A DNA stretch of 62,101 bases from Lentilactobacillus rapi DSM 19907 = JCM 15042 (GTDB lineage: Bacteria; Bacillota; Bacilli; Lactobacillales; Lactobacillaceae), in the NCBI RefSeq assembly GCF_001436255.1, contig NZ_AZEI01000037.1, positions 1-62,101 of the forward strand, given 5' to 3'. Shown piece by piece: positions 1 through 7,113 of the stretch. Each line of letters opens with the position of its first letter. Within the stretch, counting starts at the first letter, position 1. The notes beneath the pieces were generated by a model, which was given only the letters and a program-made list of their open reading frames with translations, had not been told where the DNA came from and did not search any database. The position numbers and the translations under genes were made by a program.

Positions 1-12
1 AAAACATAATAA

Positions 13-48
13 AACCCCTTGAATTAGATTTCTCCAATTCAAGGGGTT
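13..48 (-). terminator. Rho-independent terminator downstream of ahpC
   Basis: A perfect 13-bp inverted repeat (arms 13-25 and 36-48, 10-base loop) is followed on the minus strand by a T-rich tract. It lies about 100 bases beyond the ahpC stop and would end leftward transcripts. Confidence 0.8.
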
Positions 49-59
49 CAGTTCAACCA

Positions 60-98
60 GAATGCGTTACTTTTTTTGGCTTAAATGGCCGGGATCAG
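60..98 (+). repeat. Fragment of the nested-terminator repeat family
   Basis: This stretch contains the T-run, then GGCTTAAAT and GGCCGGGATCAG. These match the right halves of the repeats at 3416, 26741 and 40205. The left half is absent, so it looks like a truncated copy. Confidence 0.5.
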
Positions 99-144
99 TC
101 ACATTTAGTTGGTATTATTTTGTAGCAAATTTAACACGTTTAAA

Positions 145-708
145 TTAAATTTTACCCACTAACTTAGTTCCCGGCTGCAACGTCTTTTCACCCGGCTTCC
201 AATTTGCTGGGCAAACCCGATCACCATGTTCAGCGACAAATTGAGCGGCTTCTAAAGTCCGGAGCACTTCTTGAGCGTTGCGACCGATGCCCATATCGTT
301 AATGGTGTATGACCGGATGGTACCTTGGGGATCAATGATGAAGACCCCTCGGTAGGCTTGGCCGGCATCCTCATCAAGGACGTCAAAGAACCGGGCTAAC
401 TTACCAGCTGGATCTGCCAACATTGGGTACTGGACTTTACCAACCTCTTCACTTTGTTCATGCCAAGCTTGGTGTACAAATTCCGTATCTTCAGAAACAG
501 AATAAATCTCTGCGCCAGCTTTTTTAAACGCCGCGTAATTATCAGCTAAATCGCCTAACTCAGTTGGACAAACAAATGAAAAATCTGCGGGATAAAAGAA
601 TACAATCGACCAATGACCTAATAAGTCCTGTTTGGCAACTGGTTTGACTTCACCATTCTGAAAAGCATTTACTTTGAAATCATCAATTTCTTTACCGATA
701 AAATTCAT
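145..708 (-). CDS. ahpC: Alkyl hydroperoxide reductase subunit C (2-Cys peroxiredoxin)
   Basis: A 187-residue typical 2-Cys peroxiredoxin that reduces H2O2 and organic peroxides in the cytosol. The peroxidatic Cys lies in the F-V-C-P-T-E motif near residue 47 and the resolving Cys in V-C-P-A-N-W near residue 165; both are intact and the length is normal for the family. I chose the ATG at 708 because GGAGGAG sits 6 bases upstream; the frame opens 15 bases earlier without a site. No ahpF reductase gene follows, so the electron donor must be encoded elsewhere. The leader carries a PerR/Fur-like palindrome and the gene ends in a strong terminator, so it is probably monocistronic and peroxide-inducible. 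Confidence 0.97.
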   Translation of the reverse strand: MNFIGKEIDDFKVNAFQNGEVKPVAKQDLLGHWSIVFFYPADFSFVCPTELGDLADNYAAFKKAGAEIYSVSEDTEFVHQAWHEQSEEVGKVQYPMLADPAGKLARFFDVLDEDAGQAYRGVFIIDPQGTIRSYTINDMGIGRNAQEVLRTLEAAQFVAEHGDRVCPANWKPGEKTLQPGTKLVGKI

Positions 709-721
709 ATGAATCTCCTCC

Positions 722-777
722 AATGATTATCATTTACGTCCTGCATCCAGTGTAAAATATTTCGGAGAAGTTTTCAA
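722..777 (-). promoter_or_regulatory. ahpC promoter with PerR/Fur-like operator
   Basis: On the minus strand a -35 TTGAAA (772-777) and a -10 TACACT (749-754) are separated by 17 bases. Between the -10 and the ribosome binding site is a perfect 6-1-6 palindrome, AATGAT-N-ATCATT (722-734), matching the core of PerR/Fur boxes. A second, weaker AATAATGATT-type sequence lies just upstream of the -35 (about 776-786). Repression by PerR or Fur is inferred. Confidence 0.7.
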
Positions 778-818
778 TAATGATTCTAAAGTAATACCGG
801 TTCTAACTTAAAAACTGA

Positions 819-1139
819 CTAATCTGTAAAGATTTTCTTGGCAATTCCAAAAGCCGACCAAGCCTTTGGCCACCCGGCATAGAATGCCAAGTGAGTGATT
901 AATTCAACCATCTCATCTTTGGTCACCCCATTTTGTTTGGCCATCTTCATATGAGCTTCCAACTGTGGGAACAAGCCCTGTGACATCAAGCTGGCACAGG
1001 TGATCATGCTCCGGTCACGAGCGGATAACTTAGATTCTCGGGACCAAACCTCGCCAAATAAAACATCGTCATTTAATTCCGCAAATTTGGGGGCAAAATC
1101 ACCCAAATTATCGCGACCAGCCGTTTGTTTTTTTGCCAT
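819..1139 (-). CDS. Carboxymuconolactone decarboxylase family protein
   Basis: A 106-residue protein with the all-helical CMD/AhpD-like fold: a central S-A-R-D-R-S-M-I-T segment, one Cys at about residue 48 and the T-H-L-A-F-Y-A-G-W-P-K-A stretch typical of gamma-carboxymuconolactone decarboxylase relatives. A C-x-x-C pair as in true AhpD is not seen, so peroxidase activity should not be assumed. It is the last gene of a three-gene operon with the cupin and SDR genes, 2 bases after the cupin stop, with GGAGGTC upstream of its ATG. Such SDR-cupin-CMD sets are common in lactobacilli under MerR control; the substrate is unknown. Confidence 0.88.
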   Translation of the reverse strand: MAKKQTAGRDNLGDFAPKFAELNDDVLFGEVWSRESKLSARDRSMITCASLMSQGLFPQLEAHMKMAKQNGVTKDEMVELITHLAFYAGWPKAWSAFGIAKKIFTD

Positions 1140-1141
1140 TG

Positions 1142-1558
1142 TTATTTGACCTCCAATTTGTCATATTGTTCATCTGAAACCGGCTCTAACCATTCCGGCG
1201 TTCCCGCAGTAATTGCAATGAGGGAGAACCAGCTATCCTTGGTGGCGCCGTGCCAGTGTTTAATACCGTCATGGGTGACGACAACATCTCCTGGAACGAG
1301 GTGCTGGGCTGGCTTTCCTTCCTCTTGATACCAGCCTTCACCACCAGTAACTAACAGAATCTGAAAGCCATTGTGGTGAATGTGCCAGTTATTCCGGCAG
1401 CCAGGTTCAAAAGTGACGTTCCCCACGCCCACATTGACATCAGGATCATTCACCAATCCCTGTAAATAACTCTGACCGACAAAATACTTTGCGTAGGCAT
1501 CGTTCTTCGGCCCTGCTGGGAAAATAACGCCATTCTTAACATTTTCATTCTTTGCCAT
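1142..1558 (-). CDS. Cupin domain-containing protein
   Basis: A 138-residue single-domain cupin. The metal-binding motif 1 is visible as W-H-I-H-H-N-G-F followed by a Gly-rich turn (V-T-G-G-E-G). Motif 2 is P-G-D-V-V with H-D-G-I-K-H-W-H. The His residues suggest a bound metal. It is the middle gene of the SDR-cupin-CMD operon, 15 bases after the SDR gene and 2 bases before the CMD gene; AAGGAG precedes its ATG. Related proteins are often fused to or encoded beside CMD proteins, which supports a shared redox or detoxification role. The actual substrate cannot be read from sequence. Confidence 0.9.
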   Translation of the reverse strand: MAKNENVKNGVIFPAGPKNDAYAKYFVGQSYLQGLVNDPDVNVGVGNVTFEPGCRNNWHIHHNGFQILLVTGGEGWYQEEGKPAQHLVPGDVVVTHDGIKHWHGATKDSWFSLIAITAGTPEWLEPVSDEQYDKLEVK

Positions 1559-1573
1559 GATTCATTTCTCCTT

Positions 1574-2317
1574 TTATGCTTGTTTAGTTGGGTAAATCGT
1601 AAACTCATTCACGTTAACGTCTTCGGGCTGATCAATCGCAAAGTTCACCACTCGGGCAACTGCTTGCGGACTAATGCCAACCGAGTTGTACAGGCTATCC
1701 ATCCCCGCCCGCGTCTTTTCATCAGTGATTGTGTGGAGTAACTCCGTATTGATAGCGGCCGGATACAACGTCGCGGTCCGAATGTTGGTCCCTTCTTGGG
1801 CACTTTCCATTCGAATCACTTCCATCAAATTACGAACGGCAAACTTGGTCGCACCATAAACGCCGGCGCCAGGAAAGCTCTTAATCCCGGCCACTGAGGA
1901 AGTCGTGATAATTTGACCGTGCTTTTGGCTGGTGAAATCGGGCATCACTGCGGCTACCCCATTTAGAACTCCTTTTAAGTTAATATCGATCATTGCATTC
2001 CACTCATCGACATGGAGCGCGCTGATTGGCGAACTAGGCATGATTCCAGCATTGTTAAAAATGACGTCCACTCGGCCAAATTGACCCTTTGCCAACTGAA
2101 CCAGTGCTTTAACTTCTGCCGGCTTGGTCACATCAGTTGATCGATAGGTGGCCTGGCAGCCAGCCTTAATAATTTGATCAGCAATCTCCTTTAACCGTTC
2201 CGTTCGACGGGCGCCTAACACTAATTTGGCCCCATTTTTGGCGAGCAACTTCGCGGATGCTTCCCCAATTCCAGAGGATGCTCCTGTAATAATGACAACT
2301 TTACTTTCAACACTCAT
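1574..2317 (-). CDS. SDR family NAD(P)-dependent oxidoreductase
   Basis: A 247-residue classical short-chain dehydrogenase/reductase. Visible motifs are the N-terminal cofactor-binding T-G-A-S-S-G-I-G, the A-R-R motif after beta 2 that usually favours NADP(H), N-N-A-G near residue 88, a catalytic Ser in T-S-S-V-A-G and Y-G-A-T-K near residue 154. It is first in a leftward operon with the cupin and CMD genes. The promoter at 2364-2394 has the long spacer typical of MerR activation, and the MerR gene diverges from it. The physiological substrate is not predictable. Confidence 0.93.
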   Translation of the reverse strand: MSVESKVVIITGASSGIGEASAKLLAKNGAKLVLGARRTERLKEIADQIIKAGCQATYRSTDVTKPAEVKALVQLAKGQFGRVDVIFNNAGIMPSSPISALHVDEWNAMIDINLKGVLNGVAAVMPDFTSQKHGQIITTSSVAGIKSFPGAGVYGATKFAVRNLMEVIRMESAQEGTNIRTATLYPAAINTELLHTITDEKTRAGMDSLYNSVGISPQAVARVVNFAIDQPEDVNVNEFTIYPTKQA

Positions 2318-2351
2318 ATAGCCATCTCCTCAAATTAATTTCAAGTTTCTC

Positions 2352-2394
2352 TTTACAAACGTCACTCTACAACTTAAAGTGGACTTTAAGTCAA
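2352..2394. promoter_or_regulatory. Divergent MerR-type operator/promoter (SDR operon and merR)
   Basis: Minus strand: TTGACT (2389-2394), a 19-base spacer and TAGAGT (2364-2369), the over-long spacer diagnostic of MerR-activated promoters. The spacer holds a perfect 9-bp inverted repeat, ACTTAAAGT and ACTTTAAGT, at 2372-2380 and 2383-2391. Plus strand: TTTACA (2352-2357), 17 bases, TAAAGT (2375-2380) for the merR gene. MerR binding would thus activate one promoter and cover the -10 of the other. Confidence 0.82.
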
Positions 2395-2426
2395 CAACTA
2401 ATTTTAAAAAGAATTGAGGAATTCAA

Positions 2427-2864
2427 ATGCCAGCACTCAAAACTGAATCAAGTTATACAATTGGCGAATTTGCCGATCTCGTTGATCTCACCGCGCCAAC
2501 AATTCGTTACTATGAGAGCCAGGGTCTCTTGAAGGCTCGGCGAAACGACAGTGGCCGGCGTTATTTCACTGAAACGGATATCAAATGGGTCAAGTTCCTC
2601 CTGCATTTGAAAGGAACCGGCATGAGCATCAGCGATCTCAAGCAATACGTCACTTGGCGAGCTATGGGCGACGAAACCATCCCTAATCGGTTGGCACTGT
2701 TGGAAAATACGCAAGCTGATTTCATGAAGAAATACCGCGAAGTCCAACACCATTTGGAAATTTTGAATGACAAAATCAACTGGTACAAACAAAAAGAAAC
2801 CGGCAAAACCGATGGCCAGGAACCTTTTGCCGATTATTTAAAACGGATGGGCCACAAGGAATAA
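2427..2864 (+). CDS. MerR family transcriptional regulator
   Basis: A 145-residue MerR-family activator/repressor. The N-terminal winged helix-turn-helix is visible as Y-T-I-G-E-F-A then T-A-P-T-I-R-Y-Y-E, and a coiled-coil dimer helix follows at about residues 80-120. There are no metal-binding Cys residues at the C-terminus, so it is likely of the redox or electrophile-responsive group. It diverges from the SDR-cupin-CMD operon and shares the palindrome at 2372-2391, its likely target. GAGGA precedes the ATG. The next gene is a clear paralogue with the same length and the same motif D-E/D-T-I-P-N-R in the linker. Confidence 0.93.
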   Translation: MPALKTESSYTIGEFADLVDLTAPTIRYYESQGLLKARRNDSGRRYFTETDIKWVKFLLHLKGTGMSISDLKQYVTWRAMGDETIPNRLALLENTQADFMKKYREVQHHLEILNDKINWYKQKETGKTDGQEPFADYLKRMGHKE

Positions 2865-2884
2865 AGCGGCCGTTAATATTTTGC

Positions 2885-2913
2885 TTTACAAACGCTTTCA
2901 TTCAACTTAAAGT
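2885..2913 (+). promoter_or_regulatory. Promoter of second merR gene
   Basis: TTTACA (2885-2890), 17 bases, TAAAGT (2908-2913). The sequence CTTTACAAACG and the CAACTTAAAGT half-site are shared with the first merR promoter, so both paralogues may bind both regions. Only one complete half-site is present here; an ACTTTAA copy follows at 2931-2937. Confidence 0.65.
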
Positions 2914-2956
2914 ATAGCTATAGATAACTTACTTTAAAAGGATTGGAGATAGCACG

Positions 2957-3394
2957 ATGGCAGAAACCGATTCAGAACATAGATATACCCTTAGTGAATT
3001 TTCACGGATTGTTGATCTGCCAATCCCGACAATTCATGCTTATGAACGCCAACGAATCATCAAGGCCCACAGCAGCGAAGGCAGCCGGCGAATCTTCACC
3101 GATGCCGACGTTGACTGGGTCAAGTGTTTGGTTCATTTAAAGGCCGCTGGAATGAGCCTGCAAGATATTCAAGAATACGTTGCTTGGCAGGACTTAGGCG
3201 ATGACACGATTCCTAATCGCGTGTCCTTATTGGAGCGAACCCGTGACGAATTTGTTCGCAAAAATCAGCGAATTCTTCAACATTTGCAAGTGGTCAACGA
3301 TCGAATTGCTTGGTATGAAGCAAAAGAATCTGGCGAGCCAAGCGGTAACGAACCGTTTGCGCAGTATGTCAAGGAACGCGGCCATACAGAATAA
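2957..3394 (+). CDS. MerR family transcriptional regulator (paralogue)
   Basis: A 145-residue paralogue of the preceding gene. It has the same architecture: Y-T-L-S-E-F-S wing/HTH start, recognition segment I-P-T-I-H-A-Y-E, long coiled coil and a C-terminal Y-V-K-E-R-G-H tail. The canonical R-Y-Y-E of MerR proteins is H-A-Y-E here, so DNA contacts may differ. TTGGAG upstream supports the ATG at 2957. It has its own promoter sharing sequence blocks with the first merR promoter. It probably arose by tandem duplication and may compete for or diversify control of the adjacent redox operon; this is inference. Confidence 0.92.
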   Translation: MAETDSEHRYTLSEFSRIVDLPIPTIHAYERQRIIKAHSSEGSRRIFTDADVDWVKCLVHLKAAGMSLQDIQEYVAWQDLGDDTIPNRVSLLERTRDEFVRKNQRILQHLQVVNDRIAWYEAKESGEPSGNEPFAQYVKERGHTE

Positions 3395-3415
3395 GTGCTG
3401 TCATTTGAAGTTTAG

Positions 3416-3533
3416 ACTGCGACAATCGGCGTTTTAATCCCAGAATTTAACGAGAAGGACCAATTATTCCTGATTTTTGGAATAGTTGGTTCTTTTTGTT
3501 AAATGGCTGGGATCAGCGTTTGGCGCAGCGTTT
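3416..3533 (+). repeat. Nested-terminator repeat, copy 1
   Basis: An outer inverted repeat (about 3436-3451 with 3498-3513: ATCCCAG...TTAAC against GTTAAAT...CTGGGAT) encloses a terminator hairpin with arms 3455-3470 and 3479-3495 followed by Ts. The copy at 26741 is nearly identical over more than 100 bases. It starts about 20 bases after a stop codon, so it probably terminates merR transcription. Confidence 0.75.
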
Positions 3534-3848
3534 ATCCAAGTGGCTACGGCGATCTAAGTGAATGATCATCGATTGGAAACTAATATATGTCCCGGCCTCT
3601 TACGCTGCAAAAGTTATTTTAAACGAGCGACTGATTTTCTTGAAACCGTTCATTGGTTGTCATCCTGATAATTTTGAGACCTATCGTCATTTCTGGTATC
3701 ATAAATTGGTTAAATACGAACAGATTGGAAGTGACACAATGATTTACTCACCTTTAAACGAATGTGATGTTCCAACTAACCGCTAATCAGCGGCTAGTAT
3801 CCGCTGATGATTTCAAAAACTAACAATCTAAGCGGAGGAACATCTATT
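3534..3848 (+). other. Leader region upstream of the EamA transporter
   Basis: No convincing gene is seen. A 74-codon open frame (3562-3786) lacks a ribosome binding site and family resemblance. A perfect 8-bp inverted repeat, ATCAGCGG and CCGCTGAT (3786-3793, 3801-3808), sits 25 bases before the transporter's ribosome binding site and may be an operator or leader hairpin. Confidence 0.4.
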
Positions 3849-4727
3849 ATGAAATCTAAAAAAGTTATTGGTTCAATTTTACTCAGTCTCTCGGCCAGCA
3901 TTTGGGGTGGCATGTTTGTCGTCGTAAAAATCATCGTGGGTACCATTCCCCCAATTCAATTGGTCTGGCTTCGATATCTGATTGCCTTGGTTGTATTAGT
4001 GGGCTTTTCAGTGGCCACTCACACAAAATGGTCATTTAACCGGCATGATATTGGCTTAATCATTTTAATTGGGATTATTGGTAATACCATCTCAATTGTG
4101 ACCCAAGAAACCGGCACGTGGCTCTCAAACGCTCAAACCGGCGCCGTCATCACATCTGCGACCCCCACATTTATGATTATCTTTGCTTGGTGGCTGCTTA
4201 AGGAGCGGTTAACCAAAGTGAGCGTGATCTCTGTCGCAATGGCAACCCTGGGCGTGATTGTCATTGTTGGTATTCATTTGACCGGCAGTCACATCTTATT
4301 AGGCGTCATTTCACTTATCATTGCTGCCTTGACGTGGGCCCTGATGTCGGTCTTAATCAAATTGGTATCTGGTCACTATCAGCCACTTCAAATCACGATT
4401 ATGTCAACGACGGTTGCAATTCTATGCTTAACGCCTTTTGTTATGCATAATTTTCAGATTATTCGCCAAATTAATTTTTTTGATCCAAAAGTTGTTCTTT
4501 GCCTGTTATATCTTGGCTGCATCTCCACCGCCTTGGCCTTTGTCATGTGGAATACAGGCCTTCGATTGGTCAATGCCGCAACTTCAGGTCTGTTCTTTTT
4601 GCTTCAACCAATTGTCGGCACCTTGTTAGGCTGGCTCGTACTTGGAGAACCGTTGACCTGGTCTTTTGTTATTGGAACCTGTATGATTATTGGCAGCGTC
4701 TGGGTTTCAGTTCGATTCGAAAATTAA
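3849..4727 (+). CDS. EamA/DMT superfamily transporter
   Basis: A 292-residue inner-membrane protein with about ten transmembrane helices in two EamA repeats, the usual DMT exporter layout. The first repeat holds W-G-G-M-F-V-V-V-K and a Pro-rich P-P-I-Q-L-V-W-L-R; the second starts near residue 150 with T-W-A-L-M-S-V-L-I-K and ends G-E-P-L-T-W-S-F-V-I-G. It likely exports a metabolite or amino acid. I chose the ATG at 3849 because GGAGGA lies 9 bases upstream; the frame is open from 3807 without a site. It stands alone and is followed by a strong bidirectional terminator. Confidence 0.9.
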   Translation: MKSKKVIGSILLSLSASIWGGMFVVVKIIVGTIPPIQLVWLRYLIALVVLVGFSVATHTKWSFNRHDIGLIILIGIIGNTISIVTQETGTWLSNAQTGAVITSATPTFMIIFAWWLLKERLTKVSVISVAMATLGVIVIVGIHLTGSHILLGVISLIIAALTWALMSVLIKLVSGHYQPLQITIMSTTVAILCLTPFVMHNFQIIRQINFFDPKVVLCLLYLGCISTALAFVMWNTGLRLVNAATSGLFFLLQPIVGTLLGWLVLGEPLTWSFVIGTCMIIGSVWVSVRFEN

Positions 4728-4744
4728 GATAGCATCTCATATTC

Positions 4745-4784
4745 AAAGTGCCCGAAAGCAAATTCATCAGCTTTCGGGCACTTT
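4745..4784. terminator. Bidirectional rho-independent terminator
   Basis: A perfect 15-bp stem (arms 4745-4759 and 4770-4784) with A/T runs on both sides. It serves the EamA transporter on the plus strand and the small operon at 4835-5571 on the minus strand. Confidence 0.9.
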
Positions 4785-4834
4785 TTCAATTCATTATTTT
4801 TTATTTGATATTAATTGTCAGAGGGCACCATCAT

Positions 4835-4981
4835 CTATTCATACAATATCATGGCACCCACATAACCAAACCCAACGGCAAACTTAACACTGACGACCTT
4901 GTTATCAAGGTTGGCCAAGAAACGGTTCACTTTTTTATCCAAACCAGTTTGGCCCATCGCAGTAAATGTTTTGCTTTTCAT
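4835..4981 (-). CDS. Small 48-residue protein
   Basis: A short gene with GAGG 8 bases before its ATG, starting 4 bases after the stop of the membrane-protein gene upstream. The product starts M-K-S-K-T-F-T-A-M-G, has a basic middle (D-K-K-V-N-R-F-L) and ends in a hydrophobic segment (V-K-F-A-V-G-F-G-Y-V-G-A-M-I-L-Y-E), possibly one membrane helix. I do not recognise the family. Tight packing, a good ribosome binding site and the following terminator support it as real and co-expressed with the XRE regulator and membrane protein. Confidence 0.65.
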   Translation of the reverse strand: MKSKTFTAMGQTGLDKKVNRFLANLDNKVVSVKFAVGFGYVGAMILYE

Positions 4982-4985
4982 ATGA

Positions 4986-5336
4986 TTACCTCATTTCTTT
5001 TCGATACTTTGCATACATATAAACGGCCGCGGCGATCATCGCAAACGCGTATTTATACAGCTTAAATTGATTAACCAAATACGTTGACGGAAACACAATC
5101 TCACAAACCAGAATCACAACCAATGCCCACGACATTGCTTTCAAGTATGTCTTGGAAGTTCGCTCATCCGATTCACCTAGCCGTCTTACTAATATCCATA
5201 CCATGACGAAAGATAATACGAGGAGAATCATTCCGGTGCCAACCAAAATATTAAAGTTGTCGCTGTCCTTTTCCGCCCATAATTTAATTGGATAAAAAAT
5301 CCAGGCTGGAATATCTGAAAGTGATTTAACGTCCAT
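4986..5336 (-). CDS. Hypothetical four-helix membrane protein
   Basis: A 116-residue membrane protein with about four transmembrane segments (around residues 30-50, 65-85 and 90-108 plus a weaker first one) and a basic C-terminus Y-R-K-E-M-R. The ATG at 5336 is preferred because AGGAG is 9 bases upstream; an ATG 9 bases earlier is almost on top of that site. It overlaps the end of the upstream XRE gene by 11 bases, implying translational coupling. XRE regulator plus small membrane protein pairs are common in Firmicutes, often with the membrane protein affecting the regulator; here the role is unknown. Confidence 0.8.
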   Translation of the reverse strand: MDVKSLSDIPAWIFYPIKLWAEKDSDNFNILVGTGMILLVLSFVMVWILVRRLGESDERTSKTYLKAMSWALVVILVCEIVFPSTYLVNQFKLYKYAFAMIAAAVYMYAKYRKEMR

Positions 5337-5571
5337 CGGAACCATCTCCTTCTACATAAGTAAAAATATCAGTAATCGGGACCTTAAAATAATGGGCGAT
5401 CCGAAATGCCAACTTGAGTGACGGTGAATAATGACCCTTTTCCATGACCAAAATTGTTTGCTTACTGACACCAACCGCATCTGCCAAGTCCTTTTGAGAC
5501 ATGTGACTGAGAACCCTGAATTCATATACTTTGTTCATAATCTGATCATCATCAAACTTCTTTTTACTCAT
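5326..5571 (-). CDS. XRE family helix-turn-helix regulator
   Basis: An 81-residue Cro/CI-type DNA-binding protein. The HTH runs about residues 14-60: R-V-L-S-H-M-S-Q-K-D-L-A-D-A-V-G-V-S-K-Q-T-I as helices 2-3, then M-E-K-G-H-Y-S-P-S-L and a final L-A-F-R-I-A-H-Y-F-K. GAGGTGG precedes the ATG. First gene of a leftward three-gene operon. No sensor domain is attached, so the membrane partner encoded downstream may carry the signal; this is inference. Confidence 0.92.
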   Translation of the reverse strand: MSKKKFDDDQIMNKVYEFRVLSHMSQKDLADAVGVSKQTILVMEKGHYSPSLKLAFRIAHYFKVPITDIFTYVEGDGSDGR

Positions 5572-5655
5572 TGCACCACCTCACCTCACAAGAACAGCGT
5601 ACAACTATATTTTCTAAAAGTAAAGTATTATTTACCGTAACTAAAATTTAGTTAA

Positions 5656-5694
5656 TAAAAAGACGGCTACATTTTACATATAGTCGCCTTTTTA
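5656..5694. terminator. Terminator downstream of cfa
   Basis: A 14-bp stem with two G-U type mismatches (5656-5669 with 5681-5694), flanked by A and T runs. It follows the cfa stop on the minus strand. Confidence 0.75.
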
Positions 5695-5707
5695 TTGAAA
5701 TATTAAT

Positions 5708-6892
5708 TTAATCCTGTTCCTTTTGATAAACATATTGACGAGTCATTGGCAACCCAGTTCCACTCGGTGCATTCGTCAGCAAGTACTGCATAACGTCAAT
5801 GTTACCTGCTTCAAATGAAGCCGCGCTGGCTTGCAGGTATAGTGACCACATTCTTGAGAATGGCACACCATACTTGGCTTGTACTTTATCAAGAACCTTC
5901 ATGTAATTGGCATACCAAATTTCAAGAGTCTTTTGATAATGACGACGAAGAGGTTCCAAGTCCGTTAACTGAAGGCCGGCATCCATTACGTGGGTCAAAT
6001 TCTCAGCCATGTTGGGAATATAGCCACCGTGGAAAATGTACTTATTCAAGAATGGATCAACCCCGGCACCAACGTGTTGTCCGGTAATCCCGTGAATTAA
6101 TGCCCGGCCATCTGGTTCCAAGAAATCCTTGACCTTCTTGAAGTACAGCCCAAGGTTCTCCTTACCAACGTGTTCAAACATGCCAACCGAGGTCACATAA
6201 TCAAATTTTTCGTTGACTTCGCGGTAGTCTTCCAACAAGACATCAACTTTACCTTCCAAATGGCGCTTGGCAATTTGTTCCTTAGTGAAATCATATTGCT
6301 CCTGACTGAGGGTAATCCCAGTTGCATGAAGGCCAAAGTCTTCAGCGGCCATGAACAACAAGGTTCCCCAACCACTCCCAATGTCTAACAATCGCTTGCC
6401 GGCAACTGGATTGAGCTTATGCAAAATATGGCGGTCCTTATTAATCTGGGCCTGCTCCAACGTATCGTCATCATGCTCAAAGTAAGCACATGAATAAGTC
6501 ATTGATTTATCCAACCACATCTGATAAAAATCATTGCCAATATCATAGTGGCTTTGAATATCTTTTTCACTTTCCTTTTCAGAATGGGAAATCTTTGGTA
6601 AATGTTTTAAAAATGGATTGTTGGTTAAAAAGCTCCCCGACTGACGGAAAGCTGAGGCAACCAATTCCTGAATGCTGCCATCGATTTCAATGTCGCCGTT
6701 CATATATGCTTCGGCGAGGACTAAAGTTGGCTTTGACGTCATTTCTTTAATTGGAATTTCTTTTTTAATTTCAATTTTTGCTTTGGGATCGCCGTCACCG
6801 TATGTTTCAGTCTTACCATTCCAATAAGTAACTGAAACCGGAATGTCAAACGCATGACTCAATAATTCCCTGTAAACCGTTTTCTCTAACAT
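5708..6892 (-). CDS. cfa: Cyclopropane-fatty-acyl-phospholipid synthase
   Basis: A 394-residue SAM-dependent enzyme that methylenates cis double bonds of membrane phospholipid acyl chains, improving acid and solvent tolerance. The C-terminal methyltransferase domain starts with the family signature S-H-Y-D-I-G-N-D-F-Y and Y-S-C-A-Y-F; the SAM motif is L-L-D-I-G-S-G-W-G (around residue 170), and the G-I-T-L-S-Q-E-Q, F-E-H-V-G and Y-I-F-H-G-G-Y-I-P motifs follow. Length is normal. The ATG at 6892 has GGAGG 8 bases upstream, so the five extra N-terminal codons of the open frame are dropped. Monocistronic. Confidence 0.97.
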   Translation of the reverse strand: MLEKTVYRELLSHAFDIPVSVTYWNGKTETYGDGDPKAKIEIKKEIPIKEMTSKPTLVLAEAYMNGDIEIDGSIQELVASAFRQSGSFLTNNPFLKHLPKISHSEKESEKDIQSHYDIGNDFYQMWLDKSMTYSCAYFEHDDDTLEQAQINKDRHILHKLNPVAGKRLLDIGSGWGTLLFMAAEDFGLHATGITLSQEQYDFTKEQIAKRHLEGKVDVLLEDYREVNEKFDYVTSVGMFEHVGKENLGLYFKKVKDFLEPDGRALIHGITGQHVGAGVDPFLNKYIFHGGYIPNMAENLTHVMDAGLQLTDLEPLRRHYQKTLEIWYANYMKVLDKVQAKYGVPFSRMWSLYLQASAASFEAGNIDVMQYLLTNAPSGTGLPMTRQYVYQKEQD

Positions 6893-7064
6893 CAAATAAA
6901 CCTCCACGAATTATGATAATAAGTCCAGTGTAACGCTTATAGGGGTCATAAAAGCAACCCCAAATTGAAAATTAATTTCAAATTTTTCGTTCTGAATCGT
7001 TCATGTCACGGTCAATCCCCAACAGGCAACCAGCCACTCAGCAGCGTGCTGATCCCGCCACAAT

Positions 7065-7092
7065 AAAAGCCTGCCGATCATAGCAGACTTTT
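7065..7092 (-). terminator. Terminator after cytochrome b5-like gene
   Basis: AAAAGCCTGC (7065-7074) and GCAGACTTTT (7083-7092) pair with one mismatch; on the minus strand the stem ends in a T run. Confidence 0.6.
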
Positions 7093-7113
7093 CAAGCAGT
7101 CATTAGAACTGGG

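Noticed and set aside
3562-3786. 74-codon open frame upstream of the EamA transporter
   Set aside because: No ribosome binding site, no family resemblance and it runs through a leader with an inverted repeat; kept only as non-coding leader.
4745-4784. Possible operator palindrome
   Set aside because: The perfect stem with A/T runs on both sides between convergent genes is best explained as a bidirectional terminator.
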